A DNA stretch of 64,000 bases. It comes from an uncultured Eubacterium sp. Lineage in GTDB: Bacteria; Bacillota; Clostridia; Lachnospirales; Lachnospiraceae. The stretch spans positions 110,891-174,890 of the forward strand of contig NZ_CALGRE010000015.1 in the NCBI RefSeq assembly GCF_937958975.1, written 5' to 3'. Shown here one piece after another: positions 1 to 8,468 of this stretch (positions are counted from its first letter, which is position 1; each line of letters starts with the position of its first letter). Under the pieces are notes generated by a model. That model ran no database searches and was not told where the DNA came from. It was given only the letters and a program-made list of their open reading frames with translations. Made by a program: the position numbers and the translations under genes.

Positions 1-165
1 GTATTAACTAGTCCGGTAGCAGATGTTGTAAACGGAGCAATGGAAAAGGGATTACTTGTAATTTCAGCGGGCAACAATGTTCTGCGAATGGTGCCGCCGT
101 TGATTATTACGAGAGAGCATGTAGATGAAATGATAGAAATATTGAGGACAGTATTGGGTAAATAA
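1..165 (+). CDS. argD: Acetylornithine aminotransferase, C-terminal end (partial)
   Basis: An open frame enters from the left edge and stops at TAA 163-165, giving the last 54 residues of a protein. The segment has the C-terminal pattern of class III aminotransferases of the ArgD type: a GLLVISAGNNVLRMVPPL stretch followed by an ITREHVDEMIEIL helix. ArgD is a PLP enzyme that makes N-acetylornithine in arginine synthesis. The active-site lysine and the start lie outside the window, so ArgD is chosen over other class III aminotransferases only on the tail motif. Confidence 0.8.
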   Translation, partial: VLTSPVADVVNGAMEKGLLVISAGNNVLRMVPPLIITREHVDEMIEILRTVLGK

Positions 166-214
166 GCATATGGAAACGCTCCTACTGGTACAAAAGTAAA
201 ATGTATGTTAAAAT

Positions 215-242
215 TTTACATAGACTTTACATATACCTGTTA
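215..242 (+). promoter_or_regulatory. Candidate Pho box upstream of the phosphate transporter
   Basis: Two exact TTTACA hexamers start at 215 and 226, followed by CTGTTA at 237, so three similar units sit exactly 11 bp apart. PhoP/PhoB-type regulators bind direct repeats with this 11-bp period (TT(A/C/T)A(C/T)A in Bacillus). TA-rich -10-like sequence follows at about 246-257. The downstream genes are a phosphate cotransporter and a phosphate-type two-component system, which fits. Binding is inferred. Confidence 0.5.
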
Positions 243-354
243 TGTTATGGTAGGGTATGGAAAGTCTAATAATATGAAAAGGCAGAATCATTCAGAAGAA
301 AAATGATTGGGGCTCTGAATCGTTTCAAAAAGTTATTTAGGAGAAAATTAAATT

Positions 355-1983
355 ATGTACGAGATGATTATTGCATTGCTCAGCGGATTGGCTTTGTTCC
401 TGTTTGGAATGAAGTATATGAGTGAAAGCTTACAGCAGGCAGCAGGTGAGAAACTTAGAGGCTTTTTAGACAGATGCACAAAGAATAAGTATATTGCTGT
501 AGTTTTTGGAGCATTGTTTACCGCATTTATACAGTCATCGGGCGCCACTACTGTTATGGAAGTCAGTTTTGTAAATGCGGGAATATTATCACTGGAACAG
601 TCTGTAGGACTGACATTTGGTGCGAATATAGGAACGACAATCACATCACAGATGGTATCCTTAAAGTTGACAGATGCAGCACCGTTTATATTATTTATCG
701 GTGCAGTCATTTTAATGTTTGGCAAGAGACCATTATTGAAAAAAGTTGCATCTGTTATTTTCGGTTTTGGAGCATTATTTCAGGGAATTAAATTAATGAC
801 AGAGGCGTTGGCGCTGGTTCCTGAATTTCCACAGTTAGTGGAGTTATTTCAATCGTTGGGAAATCCGGTAATCGCTTTGGTACTTGGTCTGATTCTTACA
901 ATTATTGTACAGAGTTCATCCGTTACAGTCAGCGTATTGGTGCTTTTGGCGGGTTCAGGACTTGTGGAGCCGTTTTCCTGTTGGTATTTTATGCTTGGTG
1001 CATATATTGGAGCGTGTACACCGGCTGTTATGGCAGCTATGAACAGTAATAAAGAGGCAAAAAGAACTGCATTTATCCACGTTATGTTTAATGTAGTGGG
1101 AATGATTGTGTTGTCAATCGTATTGGCATTGGCAGGTGAACCATTGTTTAAAGCTATCAGTACCATTTCAGGTGAAGGCAACTTACAGCGTTTTGTGGCA
1201 AACTCTGATACGATTTTCAAAGTAGTAATGACATTAATAGCATTACCAATCAGCAATCAGTTAGTAAAACTGTCAAAGAAGGTTATCAAGTCTAAAGGGC
1301 AAGAACATGATGAAGATGAGATGGTGCTAAAGTACATTGGAAGTACGGGTTCTCCGACTGCATCTACTGCTGTGGTTGAAATCGTGCAGGAGATAGAGAG
1401 AATGTCTCTGATGGTGAGGGAGAATCTTCAGGCATCTATGAGAGCGCTTTTAAAAATAGATAAGAGCCAGGCAGAAGAAATTTATAAAAGAGAAAAATAT
1501 ATTGATTATTTAAGTCATAGAATTACTGAATACATGGTTAAATCGAACCAATATGAGTTGCCGTTAAAGGATAGAGCAAGACTCGGAGGGTTATTTCATG
1601 TGGTGATTGACATTGAGAGAATCGGCGACCATGCGATTAATATTATGGATGATGCCATAAAGGAAAAGAGTAATAAAATTAGTTTTTCTGAAGAAGGCGG
1701 TAAGGAAATTGCCGATATGTATAATAAGGTGCTGGAGATTTATGACAAAGCGGTAAATATTTTTGTTACTATGGATAAATCATGCTTTGATGAAATTAAT
1801 GTATTAGAAGATACAATTGACCAGATGCAGATTGACTGTCAGGAAGGACATGTCAGAAGAATGTCAGCAGAGGAATGCTCTATTGAGGCAGGACTTATTT
1901 TTACGGATTTAGTAATTGGTCTTGAGAGAATTGCAGACCATGCGACGAATATTGCATACTCAATTTTACCGGAAAAACAATAG
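355..1983 (+). CDS. Na/Pi cotransporter with C-terminal PhoU-like domain
   Basis: This 542-residue membrane protein belongs to the Na/Pi cotransporter family (NptA/YjbB type), which moves phosphate with sodium. It has two inverted Na_Pi_cotrans repeats, each with the hallmark QSS motif (Q60-S61-S62 and Q186-S187-S188) among hydrophobic helices covering roughly residues 1-310. A charged linker near 315-330 leads into a cytosolic PhoU-like helical domain (about 340-542) containing two IERIGDHA/LERIADHA-like motifs typical of PhoU. The start at 355 has an AGGAG site 11 bases upstream. It precedes a response regulator and kinase of the PhoP/PhoR type and follows a candidate Pho box, so phosphate-responsive expression is likely. 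Family members can work in import or export; direction is not decided by the sequence. Confidence 0.9.
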   Translation: MYEMIIALLSGLALFLFGMKYMSESLQQAAGEKLRGFLDRCTKNKYIAVVFGALFTAFIQSSGATTVMEVSFVNAGILSLEQSVGLTFGANIGTTITSQMVSLKLTDAAPFILFIGAVILMFGKRPLLKKVASVIFGFGALFQGIKLMTEALALVPEFPQLVELFQSLGNPVIALVLGLILTIIVQSSSVTVSVLVLLAGSGLVEPFSCWYFMLGAYIGACTPAVMAAMNSNKEAKRTAFIHVMFNVVGMIVLSIVLALAGEPLFKAISTISGEGNLQRFVANSDTIFKVVMTLIALPISNQLVKLSKKVIKSKGQEHDEDEMVLKYIGSTGSPTASTAVVEIVQEIERMSLMVRENLQASMRALLKIDKSQAEEIYKREKYIDYLSHRITEYMVKSNQYELPLKDRARLGGLFHVVIDIERIGDHAINIMDDAIKEKSNKISFSEEGGKEIADMYNKVLEIYDKAVNIFVTMDKSCFDEINVLEDTIDQMQIDCQEGHVRRMSAEECSIEAGLIFTDLVIGLERIADHATNIAYSILPEKQ

Positions 1984-1994
1984 AAACTTATAAT

Positions 1995-2033
1995 AAATGC
2001 GAGAGGTCGGCAAAGCGGATTTCTCGCATTTTT
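1995..2033 (+). terminator. Intrinsic terminator after the Na/Pi cotransporter gene
   Basis: A perfect 10-bp stem (1995-2004 with 2022-2031) closes a 17-base loop and runs into a short T run (2029-2033). It lies between the cotransporter and the response regulator, so it may act as a partial terminator that lowers regulator expression relative to the transporter. Confidence 0.7.
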
Positions 2034-2060
2034 GTATCAGTGACGAGGAAAGGAACAAAA

Positions 2061-2747
2061 ATGAAAAAAATTTATATCGTGGAAGATGACAAAAATATAG
2101 CGGAAATAGAGCAATTCGCATTGAAAAATGCGGGATATGAAGTTATGGCATTCAGTACGGCAAAGGAGTTTGAAAATCAGCTGCAACAGGAACATCCGGC
2201 ATTAATTGTTATGGATATAATGCTTCCGGACCGAGATGGTCTCAGTCTTGTAAAGGATTTAAGAGAGGATGTGTCAACATCAAAAATTCCGGTGATTATG
2301 GTCACAGCAAAAGCCTCTGAGATGGATAAGGTGAAGGGGTTAGACCAGGGAGCAGATGATTATATGACGAAACCTTTTGGAATTATGGAACTGATATCCA
2401 GAGTAAAGGCAATGTTGCGGCGGGCAAATCTGGATAATTCTTCTCAGATTTTAGAGTTTGATGGAATTATCATGGATGATGCAAAACATCAGGTAGTAAT
2501 CGACAATCTTCCATGCGAGTTGACCTTTAAAGAATATGAACTCTTAAAGATGTTAATGCAAAATTCGGGAATTGTTTTGCGGAGAGACCGCATTTTAGAC
2601 AGAGTTTGGGGAATTGATTATGAAGGGGAATCCAGGACACTGGATATGCATATAAAGACATTAAGAAAGAAAATGGGAGAAAAAGGAAGCCTTGTACAGA
2701 CTGTAAGAAATGTGGGATACACATTGAACTACAGGAAGGGAAAATGA
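2061..2747 (+). CDS. OmpR/PhoB-family response regulator (phosphate type)
   Basis: A 228-residue two-component regulator. The receiver domain (about 1-118) shows the acidic pair D9-D10, phospho-acceptor D52 in IVMDIMLPD, T82 and K104. The C-terminal winged-helix DNA-binding domain (about 132-226) ends with the GYTLNYR wing. A GTG at 2040 would add seven residues, but ATG 2061 is preferred because an AAAGGA site lies 6 bases before it and the protein then begins MKKIYIVED. It is two bases from the kinase gene, and both follow the phosphate cotransporter, so a PhoP/PhoB role is the natural reading; the family alone does not prove the signal. Confidence 0.88.
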   Translation: MKKIYIVEDDKNIAEIEQFALKNAGYEVMAFSTAKEFENQLQQEHPALIVMDIMLPDRDGLSLVKDLREDVSTSKIPVIMVTAKASEMDKVKGLDQGADDYMTKPFGIMELISRVKAMLRRANLDNSSQILEFDGIIMDDAKHQVVIDNLPCELTFKEYELLKMLMQNSGIVLRRDRILDRVWGIDYEGESRTLDMHIKTLRKKMGEKGSLVQTVRNVGYTLNYRKGK

Positions 2748-2748
2748 A

Positions 2749-4089
2749 ATGAAAAAGAAATTATATACGAGAATGACCACAATTTCTGTAATCATGATGT
2801 TGCTTACAATGAGTGTTACGATAGGTATTTTTTATAGCTTATTTCGTGAACAGGTTATGGATGATTTGAAAACGCATGTTCATATTTTGAGGACAACAGA
2901 GGCTGTTTTAGAATATATAGAGAAAGATTTTGACCCTCAAATCGATAATTTAAGGATTACTGTAGTTGGAAACAGTGGAGAGGTAAAATACGATAGCAAT
3001 GCAGATATTGGAACAATGGAGAATCATGGAGACAGACCGGAAGTTCATGAAGCATTGAAATATGGTTCCGGTGAGGCGATTCGAAAGTCAGGAACTTTTG
3101 ATAAGACGACATATTATTACGCTGAAAAGATGGATGGTGGCCAGGTAATCAGAGTGGCAAAAGAGGTAGGAAGTATCTGGCAGTTTTGTGTCAGAATTTT
3201 ACCGGTTTTGATTGCCGAATTATTTTTAGCGGTTGTAATCTGTATTGTAGTAGCGCGGCTTTTAGCAAAAAGGCTTGTAGAGCCTATTGAGCAAATGGCA
3301 CAGAATTTAGAAGATGAGGAACTTTCAGAAAGTTATGAGGAGATACAGCCATTTTTAGATAAGATACACAGTCAGCATAAAGATTTAAAGAAAAGTGCAA
3401 AAATGAGACAGGATTTTACGGCGAATGTGTCCCATGAGTTAAAAACACCTTTAGCCTCTATTTCCGGTTATGCTGAATTAATTGAAACAGGGATGGCAAA
3501 GGAAAAAGATATACAACATTTTGCCAGTGAAATTCATAAGAGTTCTATTCGGTTATTGTCATTAATTAATGATATTATTGAGTTGTCTCAATTAGATGTG
3601 ATGGGAGGAGATACGGATAAAATTAGGGTGAATCTAAGCGAAGAAGCACATAACTGTGTAGAGATGCTGCAAATGAATGCAGATAAACATGATATATCAA
3701 TTTTAGTGAAAGAAATTCAAAAGAATTGTTTTATTGAGGCAAATCAGGAAATGATACAGGAGATAGTATTTAATTTGTGTGATAATGCTATACGATATAA
3801 TAAGCCGGGAGGGCATGTGTGGGTTTCTGTATATGAGAAGAAAGAAAAAGTGATATTGCGGGTAAAAGATGATGGAATTGGAATTGCGCAGGAAGAACAG
3901 GAGCGTATCTTTGAGCGGTTTTACAGAGTAGATAAAGCAAGGTCAAAAAAGACCGGTGGAACCGGGTTGGGACTTGCCATTGTAAAACATATTGCAGAGC
4001 AGCATAATGCAGAAATTGAAATTGATAGTGAAATTGGACAGGGGACGATTATCTCTGTAGTGTTTATGAAGTATCATGATAAAAAATGA
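2749..4089 (+). CDS. Sensor histidine kinase, PhoR-like
   Basis: A 446-residue membrane kinase. TM1 is about residues 10-30 and TM2 about 148-172, enclosing an extracytoplasmic sensor region of about 115 residues. A short linker leads to the dimerisation domain with phospho-acceptor H229 in SHELKTP, then an HATPase domain with N-box N342 (NLCDNAIRYN), G1 DDGIGI, F-box FERFYRV and G2 GGTGLGLAI. The start overlaps no gene but lies 1 base after the regulator stop, with AGGAAGGG as ribosome site. It should phosphorylate the preceding regulator in response to phosphate status (inferred from the neighbouring transporter). Confidence 0.88.
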   Translation: MKKKLYTRMTTISVIMMLLTMSVTIGIFYSLFREQVMDDLKTHVHILRTTEAVLEYIEKDFDPQIDNLRITVVGNSGEVKYDSNADIGTMENHGDRPEVHEALKYGSGEAIRKSGTFDKTTYYYAEKMDGGQVIRVAKEVGSIWQFCVRILPVLIAELFLAVVICIVVARLLAKRLVEPIEQMAQNLEDEELSESYEEIQPFLDKIHSQHKDLKKSAKMRQDFTANVSHELKTPLASISGYAELIETGMAKEKDIQHFASEIHKSSIRLLSLINDIIELSQLDVMGGDTDKIRVNLSEEAHNCVEMLQMNADKHDISILVKEIQKNCFIEANQEMIQEIVFNLCDNAIRYNKPGGHVWVSVYEKKEKVILRVKDDGIGIAQEEQERIFERFYRVDKARSKKTGGTGLGLAIVKHIAEQHNAEIEIDSEIGQGTIISVVFMKYHDKK

Positions 4090-4156
4090 GAATTATGCAT
4101 AAAAATGGAATCATTGTAAATGATATGATTATCAAAAACGATGAGGTGAAAGGTTT

Positions 4157-4585
4157 ATGTGGGGATTTATTATTGCATTAATTTCAGGAGCACTTATGAG
4201 CGTTCAGGGTGTATTTAATACGGGGGTCACGAAAAGCAGCAGTATGTGGGCGGCAAACTCATGGGTACAGCTGACAGCCTTTTTGGTGTGTATTATTGCC
4301 TGGTTTGTAACAGGAAGACAAAATGTAATGGGAATGTTCCATATGGACAATAAATACATGCTGTTAGGTGGTGTGATTGGTGCTTTTATTACATTGACAG
4401 TCATAAAGAGTATGAACAGCTTAGGACCGGCGCAGGCTGTCCTTTTAATCGTTGTTTCCCAGATTATTGTTGCATATTTAATTGAAGTATTTGGACTTTT
4501 TGGAGTAGAAAAAACAGGATTTGAATGGAATAAGGCTGTGGGCGCATTGGTTGCAATTGTAGGAATTTATATTTTTCACCGCTAA
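4157..4585 (+). CDS. DMT-superfamily YdcZ-like membrane protein
   Basis: A 142-residue hydrophobic protein with about five membrane helices, matching in length and pattern the YdcZ/DUF606 branch of the drug/metabolite transporter superfamily: the N-terminal ISGALMSVQGVFNTG segment, a central GGVIGAFITL and a C-terminal KAVGALVAIVGIYI helix. These small proteins are thought to work as dimers; substrates are generally unknown. It stands alone between the phosphate system and a promoter at 4615, with AGGTGAAAGG before ATG 4157. Confidence 0.8.
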   Translation: MWGFIIALISGALMSVQGVFNTGVTKSSSMWAANSWVQLTAFLVCIIAWFVTGRQNVMGMFHMDNKYMLLGGVIGAFITLTVIKSMNSLGPAQAVLLIVVSQIIVAYLIEVFGLFGVEKTGFEWNKAVGALVAIVGIYIFHR

Positions 4586-4614
4586 AATAAATTAAAAATT
4601 AGTGAAAATGAGTG

Positions 4615-4642
4615 TTGCCAACTTTTTTTATTCTTGTATAAT
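4615..4642 (+). promoter_or_regulatory. Vegetative-type promoter before the comEA-like gene
   Basis: TTGCCA at 4615-4620 and TATAAT at 4637-4642 are separated by 16 bases. The start codon of the next gene is about 40 bases downstream of the -10 box. Confidence 0.65.
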
Positions 4643-4683
4643 TAATAGTAGACATTCATGGGGAAACTCCAAATGGAGGGTGA

Positions 4684-5310
4684 ATGTTAAAAAAATTAAA
4701 TAAGAAATTGATATTATTAACTGTAATGATAACAAATACTTTTTTGTGTATGATATTTTCGTGTGGATGCGATAAACAAATAAATAAAGTATCTTTGACA
4801 GAAAAAAGTGTGAATATAGAAGAAAGTACAAAAGATATGCAGGAAAAAACGGCTGCAAGGACAGGCGATATCTATGTTTATGTTTCAGGAGCTGTGAAAA
4901 AGCCCGGAGTATATGTTGTAAAAGAAGGCAGCCGTGTGTTTCAGGTAATCAAGCTTGCAGGTGGTATGATAAAGTCCGCCAGAAAAGATTGTTTAAATCA
5001 GGCAGAGACTGTCGTTGACGGTCAAAATATAAAGGTATTTACCAAAGAGCAGTATGCCGAAATCATACAGAATGAAACAAAAAACATTTTGATAGAAAAT
5101 AACAAAATAAATGAAGGAAAGATTAATATTAATAATGCAGATGTTGCTTTACTGATGCAATTGACGGGAATTGGGGAGACAAAAGCGAAGGCGATTGTTT
5201 CCTATAGAGAGGAACACGGTAATTTTTCCAAAATAGAAGAAATTAAAAATGTTTCAGGAATAGGTGATTCTACATTTTCAAATATCCGTTCAAATATTAC
5301 AGTTAATTAG
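4684..5310 (+). CDS. comEA: ComEA-like DNA-binding protein (SLBB + helix-hairpin-helix), probable lipoprotein
   Basis: A 208-residue exported protein. An N-terminal hydrophobic segment (about 9-27) ends in IFSCGC, which could be a weak lipobox or simply a membrane anchor. Residues about 60-105 form an SLBB domain (YVYVSGAVKKPGVY), and residues about 145-205 form the tandem helix-hairpin-helix ComEA domain, beginning ININNAD and containing LTGIGETKAKAI and VSGIGDS. ComEA binds double-stranded DNA at the cell surface and hands it to ComEC, which is encoded four genes downstream. GGAGGGTG precedes ATG 4684. The ComEA assignment is solid by domains; transformation in this organism is not shown. 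Confidence 0.88.
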   Translation: MLKKLNKKLILLTVMITNTFLCMIFSCGCDKQINKVSLTEKSVNIEESTKDMQEKTAARTGDIYVYVSGAVKKPGVYVVKEGSRVFQVIKLAGGMIKSARKDCLNQAETVVDGQNIKVFTKEQYAEIIQNETKNILIENNKINEGKININNADVALLMQLTGIGETKAKAIVSYREEHGNFSKIEEIKNVSGIGDSTFSNIRSNITVN

Positions 5311-5322
5311 AAAGGATAATAA

Positions 5323-6009
5323 ATGAAGGCTTTAGTAGTTGATGATGAAAAGTTAATCGTAAAGGGACTGAAATTTAGTTTAGAGCAGGAAGGGTATGAA
5401 GTAGATTGTGCGTATGATGGTCAGGAGGCTGTAGATAAAGCACAGGCAACAGAATATGACATTATTCTTTTAGATTTAATGCTTCCTATATTATCAGGAT
5501 ATGAAGTATGTCAGCAGATAAGAGAGTTTTCGGATATGCCGATTATTATGCTGACTGCAAAAGGTGATGATATGGATAAGATTTTAGGCCTTGAATATGG
5601 TGCAGATGATTATATTACAAAACCTTTTAATATTCTTGAAGTAAAGGCAAGAATTAAGGCCATTATTAGAAGAAATAAAAGAAAAAATGCCAGTGCACCA
5701 CAGGAGCCAAAGATTATAACATCAGGAAAAATGAAGCTGGATATTGAAGCGAAACGTTTATACATAGAAGATATTGAAATTAAACTTACGGTAAAAGAGT
5801 TTGACATTTTAAAATTGTTGGCTGAAAACCCTGGTAAGATTTATTCAAGAGAACAGCTTTTGACAATTATTTGGGGTTCCAGATATCCGGGAGATGCGAG
5901 AACTGTGGATGTAAATGTTAGAAGATTAAGAGAAAAGATAGAAGAAAATCCAGCGAAACCGGAATACGTTCATACAAAATGGGGAATGGGTTATTATTTT
6001 CAGGGATAG
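5323..6009 (+). CDS. OmpR-family response regulator
   Basis: A 228-residue regulator with receiver domain (D7-D8, phospho-acceptor D51 in LLDLMLP, T78, K100) and a C-terminal winged helix (about 130-228) with the WGMGYYF wing end typical of the WalR/RegX3/MtrA group. It starts 12 bases after the comEA-like gene and 4 bases before its partner kinase, so the group is probably one transcript. The partner GerMN lipoprotein gene suggests a link to envelope or sporulation control, by analogy only. Confidence 0.88.
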   Translation: MKALVVDDEKLIVKGLKFSLEQEGYEVDCAYDGQEAVDKAQATEYDIILLDLMLPILSGYEVCQQIREFSDMPIIMLTAKGDDMDKILGLEYGADDYITKPFNILEVKARIKAIIRRNKRKNASAPQEPKIITSGKMKLDIEAKRLYIEDIEIKLTVKEFDILKLLAENPGKIYSREQLLTIIWGSRYPGDARTVDVNVRRLREKIEENPAKPEYVHTKWGMGYYFQG

Positions 6010-6013
6010 ATAA

Positions 6014-7468
6014 ATGAAAAAGAAATCAGTTCATAAAATTTTAAAAAAAATAAAAAGTTTGAAATTTAGAGTTTTTGCAGTTGTTGCTCTTTCTATTATT
6101 GTCCCGACCATTTTATTGAGTATATTTATTATGGCAATGTCAACAACCGGATTTATAGACAAAAAAATCGACCGATTTAAATCTAATAATACAATGCTGA
6201 AAAATAGTATTGTGAGTGAAGGTTATATCGAAAATTTACAGTCAGAGGTTGTGGATACTCAGATAGAGCAGTTGTCAAAGGAGTATAATTGCAGAATTGA
6301 GATTATAAATACACAATATAAAATTTTAAAGGACACTGACAGCAGTGAAAGTGGTAAGACAAGTATTTCAGATAGTGTATTAAAGTGTTTAGAGGGCGAA
6401 AACATCTATATAAAAAATATGGATGAAAAGTTTGTAGAGTTTGCTATACCTTTGGTTACAACAGTTCCAAACGAGGAAGGGAAAACCAAATCCAATATTA
6501 TCGGTGCGTTATATATTAACTATTCGATAGCAGATGTGGAATCTTTTAGTGATACGTTGGGACGTTATGTTGTGATGGTAGATTGTCTGCTTGTAGTATT
6601 TGCGCTTGTGGCTGCGTGGGTATGTTCTGTTTTGTTTAGCAGACCACTAAAGCGGGTACAGGAGAATATTGAAAATATTTCTGTGGGAAAAGGAACAAGA
6701 AGAAATACGAGGGACTATTCTGAGATTGTCGAGATAAGTGAAAAGTTCCAAAAAATGATGGACAGAATGAATACACAGGAAAAATCCCGGCAGGAGTTTG
6801 TCTCAAATGTATCTCACGAATTAAAGACCCCGATAACATCTATGAAGGTTTTAGCGGAGTCTTTGATTGGACAACAGGGAATGCCTGAGGATTTATATCA
6901 GGAATTTTTACAGGATATATGTAAGGAGATAGACAGGGAAAACGATATCATAACAGATTTGCTTGAACTGGTAAGGATGGAAAAATCAGAAACAGAAATT
7001 AATATATCATCTGTAAATATAAATGAAATATTAGAGACTGTTTTAAAGCGTTTAAAACCGATTGCAGAAAGCAAGAATATAGAGCTTGTTTTTGAGAGTT
7101 TCAGACCGGTAATTGCCGATGTGGATAAAGTAAAATTTGCGAGTGTGGCTACAAATTTAGTAGAGAATGCCATAAAGTATAATAATACGGACGGAGCAGT
7201 TACTGCGTCACTAAATTCAGACCATCAGTATTTTTATCTGAAAGTGACAGATACGGGGATTGGTATTTCGGAAGAAGACCAGAAACGGGTATTTGACCGG
7301 TTTTACAGAGTGGATAAGGCAAGGTCCAGAGCAACAGGGGGTACCGGTTTGGGACTGGCAATTACAAAGGATATTGTATTAAAACATCATGGCTCCATAA
7401 AAATTCATAGTAAAGAAGGGGAGGGAACTACATTTACTGTAAGGATTCCTCTAAAGTATATTGCATAA
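6014..7468 (+). CDS. Sensor histidine kinase
   Basis: A 484-residue kinase with TM1 at about 20-42, an extracytoplasmic domain of about 140 residues, TM2 at about 186-208, a HAMP-like linker, the HisKA site H268 in SHELKTPITS, and an HATPase domain with ENAIKYN, DTGIGI, FDRFYRV and GGTGLGLAI motifs. No PAS domain is visible, unlike Bacillus WalK. It is encoded directly after its regulator and before a GerMN lipoprotein, an order that resembles the actinobacterial MtrA-MtrB-LpqB set. Confidence 0.87.
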   Translation: MKKKSVHKILKKIKSLKFRVFAVVALSIIVPTILLSIFIMAMSTTGFIDKKIDRFKSNNTMLKNSIVSEGYIENLQSEVVDTQIEQLSKEYNCRIEIINTQYKILKDTDSSESGKTSISDSVLKCLEGENIYIKNMDEKFVEFAIPLVTTVPNEEGKTKSNIIGALYINYSIADVESFSDTLGRYVVMVDCLLVVFALVAAWVCSVLFSRPLKRVQENIENISVGKGTRRNTRDYSEIVEISEKFQKMMDRMNTQEKSRQEFVSNVSHELKTPITSMKVLAESLIGQQGMPEDLYQEFLQDICKEIDRENDIITDLLELVRMEKSETEINISSVNINEILETVLKRLKPIAESKNIELVFESFRPVIADVDKVKFASVATNLVENAIKYNNTDGAVTASLNSDHQYFYLKVTDTGIGISEEDQKRVFDRFYRVDKARSRATGGTGLGLAITKDIVLKHHGSIKIHSKEGEGTTFTVRIPLKYIA

Positions 7469-7492
7469 ATCAATTAGATAACAGGTGCTTGA

Positions 7493-8443
7493 ATGAAACA
7501 ACAGTGTTTAATAAAAAGAAATGTTAATTTAGTTATTTTTATAATTATATGTGCTGTTTTATCTTTAGGGCTGATAGGATGCCAAAAGGATAATAACAGT
7601 AAAAAGGCAAACACAAGAATATATTATGTTAACCAAGAAGAAAAAAAACTGGTCAGTGAGAATTATGAGAGCAGGCAGGATAAAGCATTGTCTATAATGG
7701 AAGATTATCTGGAAAAGCTTGCGAATAATGGTGAAGAGGATGGAAGTTCTGCTGCGATACCTTCAGGTATTGAGATTAATGGATTTGATATTACAGACGG
7801 GATTGCAACCATTGAGTTTACTGAGAGTTATTCGAAATTGACACCTCAGAGAGAGGTATTATGTCGTTCGGCGATTGTACTCACATTAACACAGATAAAA
7901 GGAGTCGAATATGTGGCATTTACTGTAAATGACAGTCCTTTGCGGCAGAGAGACGGAAGCCTTGTGGGAACAATGAAAGCCTCAGATTTTGTTGCTGATT
8001 TAGGTGGAGGAACAAATACCCATGCCACAGCCGATTTTACACTTTATTTTGCCAATTCAGAAGGTTCTAAATTAAAAGAATATAAGCTGATGAACGCAAA
8101 ATATGGAGAAAAATCAAAAGAGAGGTTTATTGTCGAGCAGTTGATTCGGGGACCAAAGAAAAAGGGATATACTGCTACTTTGTCATCGAATCTAAAATTA
8201 GTAAATATTGTCACTGCAAACAATATCTGTTATGTAGATTTTGAAGAAAATTTCCTTACAGAACAGAGTGCAGTATCAAACACATTGGTGATTTATTCTA
8301 TTGTAAATTCATTGTCAGAATTAAATGAAATACATAAAGTTCAGATTAGTGTAAATGGAGATGCTATGCTGAAATATCATGATGAGACGTCGTTGGCAGA
8401 GCCATTTATAAGAAATCTTGACCTTATAGAAATGAAAGAATAG
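7493..8443 (+). CDS. GerMN-domain lipoprotein
   Basis: A 316-residue lipoprotein with a hydrophobic leader and a clear lipobox LIGC (C30). Two GerMN-type modules can be seen, about residues 60-165 and 185-305, each with the family pattern of a beta strand containing INGFDITDGIATIEF or NNICYVDFEENF and an hx.LTQI / LVIYSIVNSL helix. GerM is a spore-envelope and germination protein in Bacillus, and LpqB carries the same domain as partner of a sensor kinase. Its position after a two-component pair suggests a signalling accessory role; this is inference. AGGTG precedes ATG 7493. Confidence 0.82.
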   Translation: MKQQCLIKRNVNLVIFIIICAVLSLGLIGCQKDNNSKKANTRIYYVNQEEKKLVSENYESRQDKALSIMEDYLEKLANNGEEDGSSAAIPSGIEINGFDITDGIATIEFTESYSKLTPQREVLCRSAIVLTLTQIKGVEYVAFTVNDSPLRQRDGSLVGTMKASDFVADLGGGTNTHATADFTLYFANSEGSKLKEYKLMNAKYGEKSKERFIVEQLIRGPKKKGYTATLSSNLKLVNIVTANNICYVDFEENFLTEQSAVSNTLVIYSIVNSLSELNEIHKVQISVNGDAMLKYHDETSLAEPFIRNLDLIEMKE

Positions 8444-8468
8444 TGTTAAATAATAAAGGAGAACAGTT

